Assembly: GCA_035236585.1 (NCBI GenBank)
Contig: CP141127.1
Coordinates: 68,553,495-68,617,494 of the forward strand
Direction: 5' to 3'
Length of the DNA stretch: 64,000 bases
Source: Warburgia ugandensis
Taxonomy: Eukaryota; Streptophyta; Magnoliopsida; Canellales; Canellaceae
The number at the start of each line of letters is the position of its first letter. The stretch's first letter is position 1. The notes beneath the pieces are model-generated. The model did not search any database, was not told where the DNA came from, and worked only from the letters and a program-made list of their open reading frames with translations. The translations under genes and the position numbers were made by a program. Of this stretch, positions 10,441 to 20,917 are shown in pieces.

Positions 10441-10587
10441 CTTGCTGCAGGCTGATGGTTATGGTTCCCGCTTCTTGCTGCCTCTACCCGTTCGATCTTT
10501 TTTTACTTATGGTTCCCGCTTCTTGCTGCAGGCTGATGGTTATGGTTCCCGCTTCTTGCTGCCTCTACCCGTTCGATCTTTTTTTAC
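10441..10587. repeat. 66-bp direct duplication, 81 bp apart
   Basis: The segment 10,441-10,506, beginning cttgctgcaggctgatgg, recurs almost exactly at 10,522-10,587, with a 15-bp partial copy between. Because 81 is a multiple of 3, any reading frame across it stays in phase; in the plus strand this gives a repeated QADGYGSRFLLPLPVRSFF. I see no other sign of coding. Confidence 0.85.
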
Positions 10588-10750
10588 CGATTTCTTCTCT
10601 AAAGGAAGCTTCAGATGCAGTCTTCCGAGTAAAAATTTGCGCCCGTTTCTGTTATTCTCTTTGTTAACATTTGCTCCTGAATCTGATTTCATTGCATTCT
10701 CCCCCCTATGCATAACAGAAACAATATGAAAATCTGATAATGTGTAAATT

Positions 10751-10862
10751 TCTTCTTTCTTCTTTTTTTTTTCCTGAAAGTTGGGGTGAACGGACTTGAA
10801 CCGACGAGCTTTTCAGTACATATTTATGTGGGCTCTCGTACTCACACGCTCTGGCCCGTCTT
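10751..10862 (-). mobile_element. tRNA-derived SINE-like unit 1
   Basis: On the minus strand there is a Pol III B-box-like GGTTCAAGTCC (10,792-10,802) about 40 bases after an A-box-like GGGCCAGAGCGTG (10,845-10,857). An A-rich tail with AAG repeats follows (10,751-10,772 as T/C on the plus strand). That order is the architecture of a tRNA-derived SINE. Acceptor arms do not pair well, so it is not a working tRNA gene. No target duplication was found. Confidence 0.5.
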
Positions 10863-11051
10863 TTCAGAATTTATGAGTTACTTTGGATTGAACGTGGCTA
10901 CAAGCTTTTAAAACTAGTAAATTCCCAAAAGAACCCCTCAAGAGATATATAAATACTAACTTCAACAAGAACTGTCATTATCTGTCGAAATCTTAATAGT
11001 ATTTTGTTTAAAAAATCATATCTTGCGTCCTTTTGTAAGTAAATTCTCCAC

Positions 11052-11054
<3 letters not shown>

Positions 11055-11111
<57 letters not shown>
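11055..11111. repeat. TA dinucleotide microsatellite
   Basis: About 57 bp of uninterrupted alternating T and A, the longest simple repeat in the window. Confidence 0.95.
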
Positions 11112-11114
<3 letters not shown>

Positions 11115-11565
11115 GCGCGTATGATGATGGGTGCCTACTTGCCCGTGTACATACATGGAGAAAGTATGCATATCTAATGAAGAGTAATGCTAAACTAAAG
11201 TGCATGAAAAAAGGTGAAAACGTAAGTGGCCGGTTTTGTATGGAAGATCCCTACATTTGGATGATCTAGTTAGTTCATCTTATTGCTCCTGCTGTGGATG
11301 TCTGCTGAGTCAAAAGTATGATGATAGAATTATTTTAGTATTTAAAAAATATATTTTTTCATAAAAAGTAAATGATAAAATTATTATCAACACAATAATT
11401 TAAGTTTATTGACCAAAAATAGACTTTTTTCATCTAGAATTGTTCAAATTAACTTTATAATTTTTTTGGTTAAGAGATATCTAAAATAAGAGAAATGAGA
11501 TGAATAGGTTAAACCATTCATGTGTAAAGAAGCCCCTTAATGCAAATTGAGGGTTTTGCTTATTT

Positions 11566-11670
11566 TTCTTTTTCTTTCTTTTTTTTTGCTAAACTGATAT
11601 ATACACATACCTATACGCAGTTTTGAACCCTGATCTTCCAAGTGAGACACTCTATGCGCCACAGAGCTCA
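11566..11670 (-). mobile_element. tRNA-derived SINE-like unit 2
   Basis: Minus strand: A-box-like TGGCGCATAGAGT (11,649-11,661) and B-box-like GGGTTCAAAAC (11,620-11,630), followed by a short body and an A-rich tail (11,566-11,587). The sequence differs from unit 1, so it is probably a different SINE family. No target duplication could be defined. Confidence 0.5.
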
Positions 11671-13745
11671 AGGCTTTGATGCCAAGGCACTCTGGTTTTA
11701 GCACTTATTTGAGCGCTTTGGTTTAATATTCTTCTGTAATAGAAGTGCAAAAACCATCGTCCGGAAGCTTCCAAGCCTATGAAGTTAGTGCCTGAGAAGT
11801 TAGTGCTTTTAGATGATAGGAAAAGCTCAACAAAAAAAGCTCTCCGCCGTCCACCATGCGTGTCTTCTGCTTTCCGCATGCAGTACAACGGGCTAGGGCA
11901 ACTAGGTGTAAAGCTTTTGAAACAATCACATGTGTCTCTCCTCTTAAAGTGTGTGAGCAAAATACCCCTCTCAGAGTTGTGGACTTGGAATGCTGCGTAC
12001 TTTAGTGATTAATGAATGAAAACTCACAATGACAAAGCTTTGTGTAATACCTGTCTAGAATCTAATTTTAGTTAAAGACTAGGCTCTTGGAGAGACCTAG
12101 AAGCTCCCTAGAGGTGGGAGACTTACTCTATGGTCATCTCTAGCCATTAGAACAACTAGTTAAATAATTTACCATAGTTTTCTATAATAAACCACAGTTG
12201 TCTATTTATTAAAATAATTTTCTTTTGTTTTATATAATTTCATCATGGGGACAGGAGCCGTGGTTGATATTGAGTTATGAATAGATAGTCACTAGATGAT
12301 AACTGCTGTTTGTTAGTTTATTATGGATATTTAATTTCTTGTTTAATTACAAATAAAAAATGGGTAATGACTAATATTATCATATGCATGATTCTTTTAT
12401 CGAAAAGGTGTTTCTAAGGAAAAACTACGGATTATTGTACTAAAAGTAGGATTGTTCAATTGTACGATCAAAGCCTTTTGTGGTTAGGGAGTTTCCAAGG
12501 TCTTTGAAGAGCCTAGCTTTAGATCAAAAGGTAATCAAGTAGTGGGAAATTCAAATTAAGAGTCCACATAAGGTGTTCAGATGGATCATAACTTTGAACA
12601 TGGTTTTTTATTAATTATGTTTTTTAAAGGCGTCCCTGATGTGATGATTAGAATGTATGAGGGAAAGCTACTCATTTTGATCCTTGCACTAATCAGGAAA
12701 CTAAAAATACTGAAGACAAACATCATTTAGTTGCACCCAATGCAAGCACCATATTTCCACCTGAACATCAATATATGGTTACGTAAAGGGCTGCTCTTTA
12801 TCAATATTTGGTTACGTAGGAGAGTAGGAGTAATTCTATTTTTGATAGATGAAGTTATCATGATTTGATCTTGGACTTCAATATCACTTTCTCGTAGTCA
12901 AGTGACTTTCGAGTTTCATGTTTCATTTAAGCATTTTTGTGGTATTCGAACTGTAAAATTCGTGGATCTAATAAGTGTACAGCTGAAAGTATTTGATAAT
13001 CCAAATTGTTCATCTTTGTAGCGCATGTCAAAATTTTGTTCACAAGATAATCATAACTGCTCTCACTCTAGGGTATCAAGCAGTTGCTAGCAGTTTGAAA
13101 ACAAAAGTATTAGATCAATGATCCAATGGAGAAGCTTTTATATGGTATTGCTTAAATCATATTGATCCGGGCAACTTCTGGCCAAGAAAATTTGAACAAG
13201 AAAATTCACTTCTGATAATTAAATCTCGAAGTTTACAAGAAGAAAGATACATAAACTTAATATACTAAACTCTATGAGTTTGATTGGCTTTACCTAGCAA
13301 AGAGTGCTATGAATCATATTTAGCATCAATTTAGAACTGAAAAAGCACAATAAGTCCAATTATTAACTTAGCTGTACTCTAGTTACATGGTTCAACTGTG
13401 CTACTACAAACTTCAGTCAAATATGAATTCTTTGAATTTGATTGACACATTAAGATCTAATCAAGATCTGATTGGGATGTTGGTGCTACATAGGTAAATG
13501 ATCAAGACATTTAAGTTTGATTCAAGAAATATTTGCAATACTTCAGAATTGTATTGTGTCATCAATTTTGAAGGTATAGGGGTTCCTTGCATTTGTAACA
13601 TTAATGGTGAAAAAGTCAAATTTGGGATATAGGATGACCAATTGTGCTTCCATTGGTTATGATTACAAGTACCTTAGATTCTAAATTTGGAAACTTCACA
13701 TCCAAATAAGGTTACGGAAATACTAAAAGCTATACATAGAGGAAG
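11671..13745. other. Unassigned sequence
   Basis: No gene recognised. 11,760-12,012 is less AT-rich and open on both strands (77 codons plus, 102 minus), but neither reading has recognisable domains, splice context or conservation inside the window. The remainder to 13,745 is AT-rich without repeats that I can match elsewhere here. This is the best candidate for original host intergenic DNA. Confidence 0.5.
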
Positions 13746-13849
13746 TACTACTAAATGGTAGGGTTTTAAAGACAATTAGAAACAAGGATAGAAGACACTT
13801 CCCAAATAGTATTCTATCCATTCATCTTCAAAAATGAGTTGAAAAGAAG

Positions 13850-14230
13850 ATAGTTACAAAATCATCTTTAAATAATATTTTTTAAAATAGCTCCCTAAAC
13901 CATCTTTAAAAGTGTAAAAATCTTAAAGATGGTTATAGAGAACTATCTTTCAAAGTCATCTATCAAATACATATATTTAAAGATTGTTTTGAATGACGAT
14001 TTTTAAAAATCTTAGACATTTGAAGATAGTTTTTGAAACCATCTTTAAATGCAATGACATTTAAAGACAAGTTTCTGAAAAAAAAAATTAATGTGGTGAC
14101 TTTTACATTTGGCTTTAGAAATCTATCTTTAAATGTGGTGACATTTAAAGATGGCTTTAGAAATCTATCTTTAAATGTGATCACATTTAAACACGGATTT
14201 AGAGAACTGTCTTTAAAACTTTCTTCAAAA
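13850..14230. repeat. CACTA subterminal repeats
   Basis: A short motif, aaagatggtt or its complement ccatcttt, with variants atctttaaatg and catttaaagat, recurs more than ten times in both orientations, so the segment folds into many small inverted repeats. Motif arrays like this near an end are the binding region for transposition proteins in CACTA elements. The two open frames over it (13,963-14,184 minus and 14,033-14,266 plus) are translations of the repeat and not genes. Confidence 0.75.
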
Positions 14231-16231
14231 AAAAATTTTCCCCTATTATATGGATTACTATTTTAACCTACTATTACAATTTTCATACACATTCAATGAG
14301 CTACAATCTTCCTGCAATCTGTAAATACATGAAAAGAAAATCTACAAACACTTCTACATTCAAATGGACTATACTATCTTTGTTTGAGTAGAATTAAGGG
14401 AGTTTGTTGCTAAACTAGTAACAAGACTTCCTAGACCAATAACATTAAAGAAAAACATCTCAAACTTTTATCTATTCTAAAGAGAACATCCAATAATAGA
14501 GCAAGTAGGGAAAAGATATGACATGTAAGAAAACAATGAGGGGAGAGTGGTAGTAAGAAGAATATGCTTTAACAACTTGTAGAAAAAAAGAAAAAAAACC
14601 ATAACTTGTAACTAGGTTTTTCGACCGACCACAGAAGACCTACAGAGTAGTAGCCCATGCAAAAAACTAGTGGAACGTAGGACTTTCGAAGACCTATAGT
14701 AAGAGGAGTAGATGCCTAAAACTAATGACATGTAGAGTAGTCTAATGTTTTCTCTTTGAAAACCCATAGCAACCTTCTACTAGTCACTCTTGGAAACCCG
14801 TAGCAAGATTGTTTTTCTTTTCTATGTTCTTCCACATCTATTCTTAAAATTCCATAGCCTCTAGCCCTTCTACAATCTTCAAAGACATGGAAAAAATAAA
14901 AAACTCCAGCATCCACATTCCACATTAGACACAATAACTACAACATCCACATTCAACATAAAATTTTCAAAGATATGAAAAAAAAAAAAACTTATAAAGT
15001 ACCTACATTTACACTTCTCCACACACACCCATATATTTACTTTGATACTCCAATATCTCCATATTCAAATATGCAAACCACATATATTCCAAACAAATGA
15101 AAAAGAGAAGACACATTCATATAAATGAGGTAGTTTTGTATTAATCAATATAAAAATTTAGATTGACAGTGTTCTTATATTTGTTTGAGGAAGATAGGTC
15201 ACTCATATTTAAAAGACTTTACATAGCCCATTTGGTTCTTTTGTCATCCAGAACTAATTGGGAGTAACCATTACTTGTCAATGGGACAATACCACTGCTG
15301 CAAGACAACATATATATATTTAATTCAATTCACACATTCTTTTAGCTAGAATCTATAAAGAATTGTGGAAAAATATAAGATCAATAGAATGTTGCTTGCC
15401 TTTTCAATTGTGAGACCCTAATACCATAGTGTATTAGAGTTCTCACATATCTCAGGACATAGTTCTACACTCCTAATCATATCATTGTCTATGACACTAC
15501 ATAATAAAGAAAACATATAGGATCAATAAATATCATGCCTAATTGTAACTTTAGATTATATATAGAGTAATTAACTAGCTTTCCTTACCTTAAAGTTCTT
15601 CCAAGTGAGTTATAGTGGGTTCATAGTATATATGAGTTCAGCTCATTTATACCATGCACATCAAATTTATTATTCAAAAGCATTAGATGTCAAGAATAGA
15701 TTAGCTATTAGCTATTAAACTATTATAATACATGAAATTATTAAGAACTTATTTATTAATGATTTCCATCAGCAGAGCACGAATGTGCACTACACAAAAA
15801 TAAAAAAACAATGCATGGCCACCACACACATCTAGAACTAGCAGCATCCAATGAGACATATATAATTATATAAATTACAATTAAAGTTTATAATCGTTCA
15901 ATAATATATATGTAGAATATAATTTGGGAAGACAACAAGTTGAAAATTACCTACTATTGTAGAAAATCATTAAGGCATGCCTCTGCGAGCAATGAAAGAA
16001 CCATGGTAGAATATCTTCTACTGACCTCTCCATGGGCCATTGCTTAAATTGGTCTGCAAATGACAACATGGTCAAGGAATTTATAAACCTCTTTAATCTC
16101 TAATTGCTACATTTTACCGTGCAAGTACTTAGAGAAAAGAAATAATTATTACTTATCATTATTGATTAATACATCATGTTAAGGGTTTTCATTGAGTAGA
16201 TATTTGCTTAAAAGATATAGGAGTAATGTGT
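14231..16231 (-). pseudogene. 3' part of CACTA gene region, poorly preserved
   Basis: Mostly AT-rich with scattered exon-like islands on the minus strand; the clearest is 15,960-16,060, reading ADQFKQWPMERSVEDILPWF. Others near 15,240-15,310 and 15,410-15,480 have coding-like composition but no family I can name. In related plant elements a Ulp1-like protease often lies at this end; I cannot confirm its motifs here. The remainder looks like intron or spacer. Confidence 0.35.
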
Positions 16232-16236
16232 GAGAG
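16232..16236. repeat. Target-site duplication of solo LTR D2, left
   Basis: GAGAG, repeated at 18,880-18,884. Confidence 0.9.
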
Positions 16237-17099
16237 TGTCACGACCCGGGTTTTTATATAATGCAATTTTGATAAAAAGGCAAGATCTCTTGTTTTATAA
16301 ATATGAGATGCATGAAAATCTTTCTCATTTGGAAAACAACCTTTCATAAAACCCCGAGTGTTCAAACACATTCTCAATTTATTTAGCCATGGCAAAGTTT
16401 AAATCAATATTATTCCCAAGAAAGTGTTAGTCACAGCCCCAGCTATTAGAGAGTAACTACAATCAAGTAACATTGAAAGATAAGATAGGGGTCTACTTAC
16501 TTGTACTTAGTCTGTGTCTCCTAGTACAAACGTTCCTTGCCCTTAAGTATTTACTTTGTATCTGAAAAATATTGAGGATTGGATGTGTATATAATATACT
16601 CAGTAGGAGCCTATCACTAATAGTTTTATAAATGCATGAGATGTTTCAAAATCATATGCTCATTCAAAACATGCGTATGTTTGAATACTCGAGTTCAATA
16701 TCAGTATAAGAATCCATAATCAAACTGAAATACTCATGTCTTAAAAGATCACATAATCCAAAATTGAAAGTATTATATACGTATATATCATAACATCATG
16801 ATATGCATAAGATGCTTCATGGAGTCCAACTCATGGATCTCTAGTATGGTATGGTCGACCAACCTCATATCATGCCATATGCAATGCACATAAATCCATA
16901 AAACCATAGGGTCTCACTATGCCCACGACCTCACCGCCGTGTGGTCCCCGGGTACCTAGGGACACAGGATCATATACCTCCACAGGGCATATGACACTTC
17001 TTTGTCGTAAATCATGCAATTCATGAAATCGGTTGCAAAACATGCATAAAATGCATAAAATCTGCTCATGCTAGTATTGCATTCAAAGTCATAACCCTG

Positions 17100-17164
17100 C
17101 CTAGAAGCCTGACAGCCTAGAAGCCAGCCAGCCTAAAAGCTTGCCAGCCTAGAAGCCTTGTCAG
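17100..17164. repeat. 16-bp tandem array inside LTR D2
   Basis: Four units of the type cctagaagccagccag, starting at 17,100, 17,116, 17,132 and 17,148, with small variations. Absent from D1. Confidence 0.85.
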
Positions 17165-18043
17165 CTCTCTCTGGCCCGCCCTCATCAGCCCGCCCTCATC
17201 GGTCAAGGCTACACTTATCATGCAACCTATGCATGTAGCACATGTCTTGGCAATACATGCACAATGTATCTTTCAAAACCTGTCCTCTTTGGGTCCCTCA
17301 CAACTGCCTGGCTCTTAACACTCCAGCGTCTTTTGGCAACCCTCAAGGACATGGAATCTTTGCAAGTACTTAATTCATGCAATTAATGCACTTGTTTACA
17401 AAACATATATGTGCTTAATGTATATGCAATCATTTCAAAACATGGCTATGTACAAAGCATTTATCATGCATGCTGAATTAAGTCATGCAAAACATATGTT
17501 CTCAAAATAATAATAGTTCTTTTAAAAGAATCTAATAGTGATAGAGCACCTACCTGGCTAGGTCGCGTTAACCCTCTTGTCCTCATACGCTCCTGAACAT
17601 GGTTTGGGGACTCAAGGTTAGTTTAACCTATCTTTTATGGGTTTAGAGCAGTTGGGTCTTATTACTTAGGCATTAGGGGTCTATCCCTATGCCTATGGGT
17701 GTCCTAAGGTCCTAATTGGGCCTTGGTATCCTCAGTTTTCCAAAGTTCTAGTCGCCACGCGTCACCATCCTATTCTAAGGATCATTCCCTCCTTTGATTG
17801 GGCCTTGATCAATCATTTTATGATTTGGATGTGTCCGCATCATTGACACGAACACAACGCCTTTCGCAGTGCCTCAATCGGAGCTCTAGATCTCAAGTTA
17901 TAAGCGTTTTAGTGTTGTATGTACACATGACCCTTAAGTATTAAAATACAAAATGCTAGGGCGCTGCGCGTCAGCGTCCTGCACCCTGACTTCCTTAACA
18001 ACCAAAAAATGATGCCTCTACTAGCACACTCCATGTCTGTGGC

Positions 18044-18592
18044 ATGCACCTCAGCGGGCGCGTCTGCAGATGCACGCGACTTCTCCGCTCGTCCTTCTCT
18101 TTAGTGGGCGTGTCCCTGGACGTGCCCGTTTGGTTTTTCAAACGGAGGTCGATGCAGGTCGACGTGGGATGTTCCTATTGGATCGTCCCACCCGTTAAAG
18201 ACCTAGGTCATCCTCAGGTCACCCTGGTTCGACCCTGTCGAACCAGTGCAGCCTTGGGGACGTCCCAAGGTCCTTGGTGGCTCTCCCAGAGGCCTATTCT
18301 CCATGGTTTTTCATGTAAAAACCTAGGGAAACTGAGCCTAGGACTATGGGTGAGATGGGTTTGGGGAGTTTTTGAGCGTACCTGCTTCGTGGCTGGTTTT
18401 CTCTCCACTTTTTTCCCTCTTGGTCATTGCTCCACGATGGGTTTTCTCCAAAGTTTTGGGCTGCCATTAGAGGCACCCAAGAGCTCTATTTATAGGGCTT
18501 TTAAAGAGGGTTCTGGAGGGGTTCTAACCTCCTTTGAATGGCGGTGGTTTCTTCTTGAAACACCACCATTCCAGAAACCTCTAGGAGGTTGA
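18044..18592 (+). other. 182-codon open frame antisense to solo LTR D2
   Basis: Counterpart of the D1 frame at 6,342-6,899. About 100 residues from ILHGFSCKNLGKLSLGLWVR onward correspond with few substitutions and no gaps until near the end. No domain is recognised. Shared descent of the two LTRs alone can explain the similarity. Confidence 0.3.
18486..18495 (-). promoter_or_regulatory. TATA box of LTR D2
   Basis: CTATAAATAG on the minus strand, at the place corresponding to 6,454-6,463 in D1. Confidence 0.65.
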
Positions 18593-18879
18593 AGATGAAG
18601 GGTGCCCGTATCAAAACGGGCACCTGCCTTTTTGTGAAATTTACAGTTTTGCCCATGAACTTCACAGGGCCATATCTTGCTCATTTTAACTCCGTGTTGG
18701 GTGATTTTGGTCTCGTTGGATTCTTTTTACGAGACGCATCTAATGGAACCACTTTTAGGACCAAATTCCTAGGTTTAGTCAAGGAAACTAGTGAAATGAC
18801 CAAAATGCCCTTATCTTTAAAATTGAACTTTTCATTGCTAAACTTGGAATTTCAATATTACAAAATTGGAGTCATTACA

Positions 18880-18884
18880 GAGAG
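18880..18884. repeat. Target-site duplication of solo LTR D2, right
   Basis: GAGAG, identical to 16,232-16,236. Confidence 0.9.
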
Positions 18885-19640
18885 CATGACTTTATCCCAC
18901 TTACAAACCATTACAAGGTCCTCTACCATGAGTTGTACTTCAACTACATTATCCACAAGCACTCCAGGCTCTATCCATACAAGGTTGATGACCTTATCAT
19001 TGTTGATGATTCTCTAGAGGCTTCCAAGGGATAGAGGCATGTTATATGGGACTTCCAGCCATTTCTTAAACTATTGTTATAAAGTTGCAAAATATTTTTA
19101 ATCAATATTGTTCATTTACAACTTTCAAATTTTCATGCAAATAAACATAAATACTATTACCGATATGATCCATAAGACGTAGGTGAACGGGGCAAAGGAA
19201 GTTGGCCTTGATGATGCATGGTGCTACTTCTTATTAAAATTAGATACAGATAATAAAAAATTAAATTGAGGTACTAAAAAATGTGTTGAATATGGAGGTA
19301 TGACAATGTATATATCGTAGATTTTGCAGGATTGGCATATCGCTTCCTCCAAGTGACATGATATCCAATAGCTTGCTCAACAATGAAATCATCGTTGGCT
19401 TATATCGAAAATGTTAGATGGGCATCCTCTTGACAAGCCCCAATATGACATACATGCTTAGTGTGTGGATGCATCAATGATCTATGTAAAAATAAACTTG
19501 ATCTCATACCATGAACCAATTGTGATGATGTTGTCATGGGAATTCAAGGCCAGCATACATGAACTCGCCTATAAATTAGAATTACTTGATACATAAAAGT
19601 GGATGAGGTAGAACAATTAATTGGACAAAGAAGAAGTAAA
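18885..19640 (-). pseudogene. CACTA-associated protein, C-terminal part (DUF8039-like)
   Basis: Minus strand 19,400-19,327 reads NDDFIVEQAIGYHVTWRKRY, resembling the ...IVxEAIGxxVxWP... block found after the transposase-type domain in plant CACTA-associated proteins (the region now called DUF8039; named from memory). Farther on, about 19,070-18,885 reads KWLEVPYNMPLSLGSL and LVDNVVEVQLMVEDLVMV with coding-like composition, until solo LTR D2 cuts it. A stop occurs in the stretch just before the DUF8039-like block. Exon limits were not determined. Confidence 0.4.
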
Positions 19641-20040
19641 CATGTCTATGTGTATATCTCATTAGCTAGAATTTCTTCTTTAAATGGTATAAGTTGCTCT
19701 TGCTCATCTTCTTTAGTAGGAGAATTGTAGCTAGTGAGTGATTAAGGTTTAGGGGTAGGAGGTCCCTTGGAATTGTTCTAATCTCCAACTCCTTAAGTAT
19801 ATTCTATGCTATCTCAACTCACACCTCATTTAAGACATGATCTTTTAGCTGCTTAAGAAGGACCATTTTTGGCTTTAGGTACTTTTCAATGAATGAATTT
19901 GGAAGCAATGACACCATGCCCTTAGCCCCTTAGTCAGACAGGGTGCTCCTCCTTATTATCGAAAGCCCTATATAGCATGTCATATTTTGCAATAGTTTGC
20001 TTAAAGTCCTTGTATATGCAGTTTCTTGGCTCAACTCATT
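19640..20040 (-). pseudogene. CACTA transposase-type gene, exon with the RGxG block
   Basis: The minus strand begins LSQETAYTRTLSK and, after a change of frame, continues RAFDNKEEHPV, a stop codon, then LRG, another stop and GHGVIASKF. This matches the plant Ptta/En/Spm transposase signature: LSQE, then an ALG-N-KEHPGRVRG-G-GV block. Later residues LTSYNSPTKEDEQEQLIPF follow in a charged tail (about 19,760-19,660). At least one frameshift and two stops are present, so the exon is dead. Confidence 0.6.
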
Positions 20041-20137
20041 TTGCACAATTTAATTATAAGAACACAATCAATTCTATTAATTAATCTATATAAAACATAT
20101 TCAAGCAATATAAGGGTAGATGCAAGCAACCACTTAC

Positions 20138-20249
20138 ATCCGAGAAGCAACTTGTGCAACAACTTCATATCTAAAAGTTTGGGCATTGTGCCCCTCTGAA
20201 TGCACCATTTTCTAAATGATGGCATGGATAATGGATTTTTTAGTTCTAG
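20138..20249 (-). pseudogene. CACTA transposase-type gene, exon 4
   Basis: Bounded by an AG acceptor (after acaaataaag) and a GTAAGT donor. In the frame that best suits the family it reads ARTKKSIIHAII, one TAG, then KMVHSEGHNAQTFRYEVVAQ; another frame is fully open, but less like the family. The exon sits at the right place, between the LEEQ-type exon and the LSQET exon. Confidence 0.5.
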
Positions 20250-20336
20250 CTTTATTTGTTGTAAAGAAAGACACTAAAGTTAGGTAATTAAATATAACTA
20301 CAATATAGTTAGAAAGAAATGAACTATTATAGATAC

Positions 20337-20429
20337 TTCTTGTTCTTCCAACCTAATGTAGACAAACCTAACAAGGTGGTGTTGCATATGATTGATCACA
20401 TGCATCTTTGTTCCTTTTGCATTCTTTGC
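20337..20429 (-). pseudogene. CACTA transposase-type gene, exon 3
   Basis: 93 bp between an AG acceptor (aaatgtgtag) and a GT donor (gtatct), phase 0, without stops. It reads AKNAKGTKMHVINHMQHHLV, then RFVYIRLEEQE. The family has an N-rRKxxxxHxxGRKG-YxxLEEE motif here; the H-H-L-V...Y..LEEQ spacing fits. Confidence 0.6.
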
Positions 20430-20521
20430 CTACACATTTGATTTAATTAAAGGTACATAATTAAGCACAATCCATAACATCAGCTATAATTAATTTGGTC
20501 AAACCTTAATTTATTACATAC

Positions 20522-20737
20522 CCTAAACTTAGGTGACAAGCAACACCATACAAATTCATTTGATACATCCTGGTCAATGATGCACAAATATATCTTAGGG
20601 ACATCATATAGCCTCCATAGATCATCTATGTTTGGAAGGATATAGTTTCTCACAATGTAGTCCTTCCATTTTGCCCATTGTTCACTAGCTTTTTGCAAAG
20701 CTTTTATCCTCTTGTCATAAGGACCGTCGAAGGTAGA
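20522..20737 (-). pseudogene. CACTA transposase-type gene, exon 2
   Basis: 216 bp, phase 0 at both ends, AG acceptor after a T-rich tract (aatttttag) and GT donor (gtatgt), with no stop. It reads STFDGPYDKRIKALQKASEQ, then WAKWKDYIVRNYILPNIDD and FVWCCLSPKFR. Plant Ptta/En/Spm proteins carry an equivalent W-R-x-W-K-x-x-L-x-x-x-Y helical segment ending F-V-x-x-x-x-S-x-x-F. This is the best-preserved exon. Confidence 0.7.
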
Positions 20738-20829
20738 CTAAAAATTAAGTTAAATTAATAAGCACATTACCCTACTTGAAAATAAAAAGATAAGGTACGT
20801 ACTATATTATATATAGAGAATTTGCACAC

Positions 20830-20917
20830 CTTCACCATCTCCCATGTTGAATCTTTGATTGATAGTGATACACGTCTCCAATCATCAATAGTAATAAGCA
20901 TAATGCTCCATACCATG
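20830..20917 (-). pseudogene. CACTA transposase-type gene, exon 1, downstream half
   Basis: Reads YMVWSIMLITIDDWRRVSLS, then IKDSTWEMVK, ending at a GT donor (gtgtgc). The DDWR-V-x-x-x-x-KD-x-x-W pattern is the core signature of the plant Ptta/En/Spm domain. Element C cuts this exon at 20,917/20,918; the upstream half is at 32,890-32,961. Counting the CCATG duplication once, both halves together are 155 bp and open in a single frame, in phase with exon 2. Confidence 0.7.
20913..20917. repeat. Target-site duplication of element C, left
   Basis: CCATG, repeated at 32,890-32,894. Confidence 0.9.

Larger units (their letters stand above)
16237..18879 (-). mobile_element. Solo LTR D2 (Tekay/Del-like Ty3/gypsy), 2.6 kb
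   Basis: Inverted relative of D1: on the minus strand it starts TGTAATGACTCC and ends GGGTCGTGACA, bracketed by GAGAG duplications, with no interior. It lies in the CACTA gene. It shares with D1 the TATA box (18,486-18,495), the GC-rich core (about 17,940-18,250), the palindrome (16,585-16,601) and the antisense open frame. It differs in a central segment, where it carries a 16-bp tandem array (17,100-17,164) that D1 lacks, and it has one copy of the 67-bp unit that is triplicated in D1. Confidence 0.9.
13746..20917 (-). mobile_element. CACTA (En/Spm) DNA transposon, larger part
   Basis: A decayed terminus TACTACTAAATGGTAGGGTT at 13,746 resembles a CACTACTAAA-type CACTA end with the first base changed. 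It is followed by subterminal palindromic repeats (13,850-14,230), then a minus-strand multi-exon transposase-type gene whose pieces run from 32,961 down to about 15,200. The element is interrupted by solo LTR D2 and, at 20,917, by element C; it resumes at 32,890. No second terminus was recognised, so the far end and the target duplication are unknown. The gene is broken, hence non-autonomous today. The classification rests on the transposase exons and subterminal repeat style. Confidence 0.65.

Noticed and set aside
10784-10862. A working tRNA gene or plastid tRNA insert
   Set aside because: B-box-like motif is good but the acceptor stem does not pair, no plastid tRNA fits, and an A-rich tail follows.
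11008-11205. Open frame with a run of IYIYIY
   Set aside because: Product of the TA microsatellite.
11652-12012. Overlapping 102- and 77-residue frames as host genes
   Set aside because: Open on both strands, no domain and no splice or promoter context.
13963-14266. Overlapping open frames with a repeated LSLNVxTFKDGF peptide, as a repeat protein
   Set aside because: They translate the palindromic CACTA subterminal repeat on both strands.
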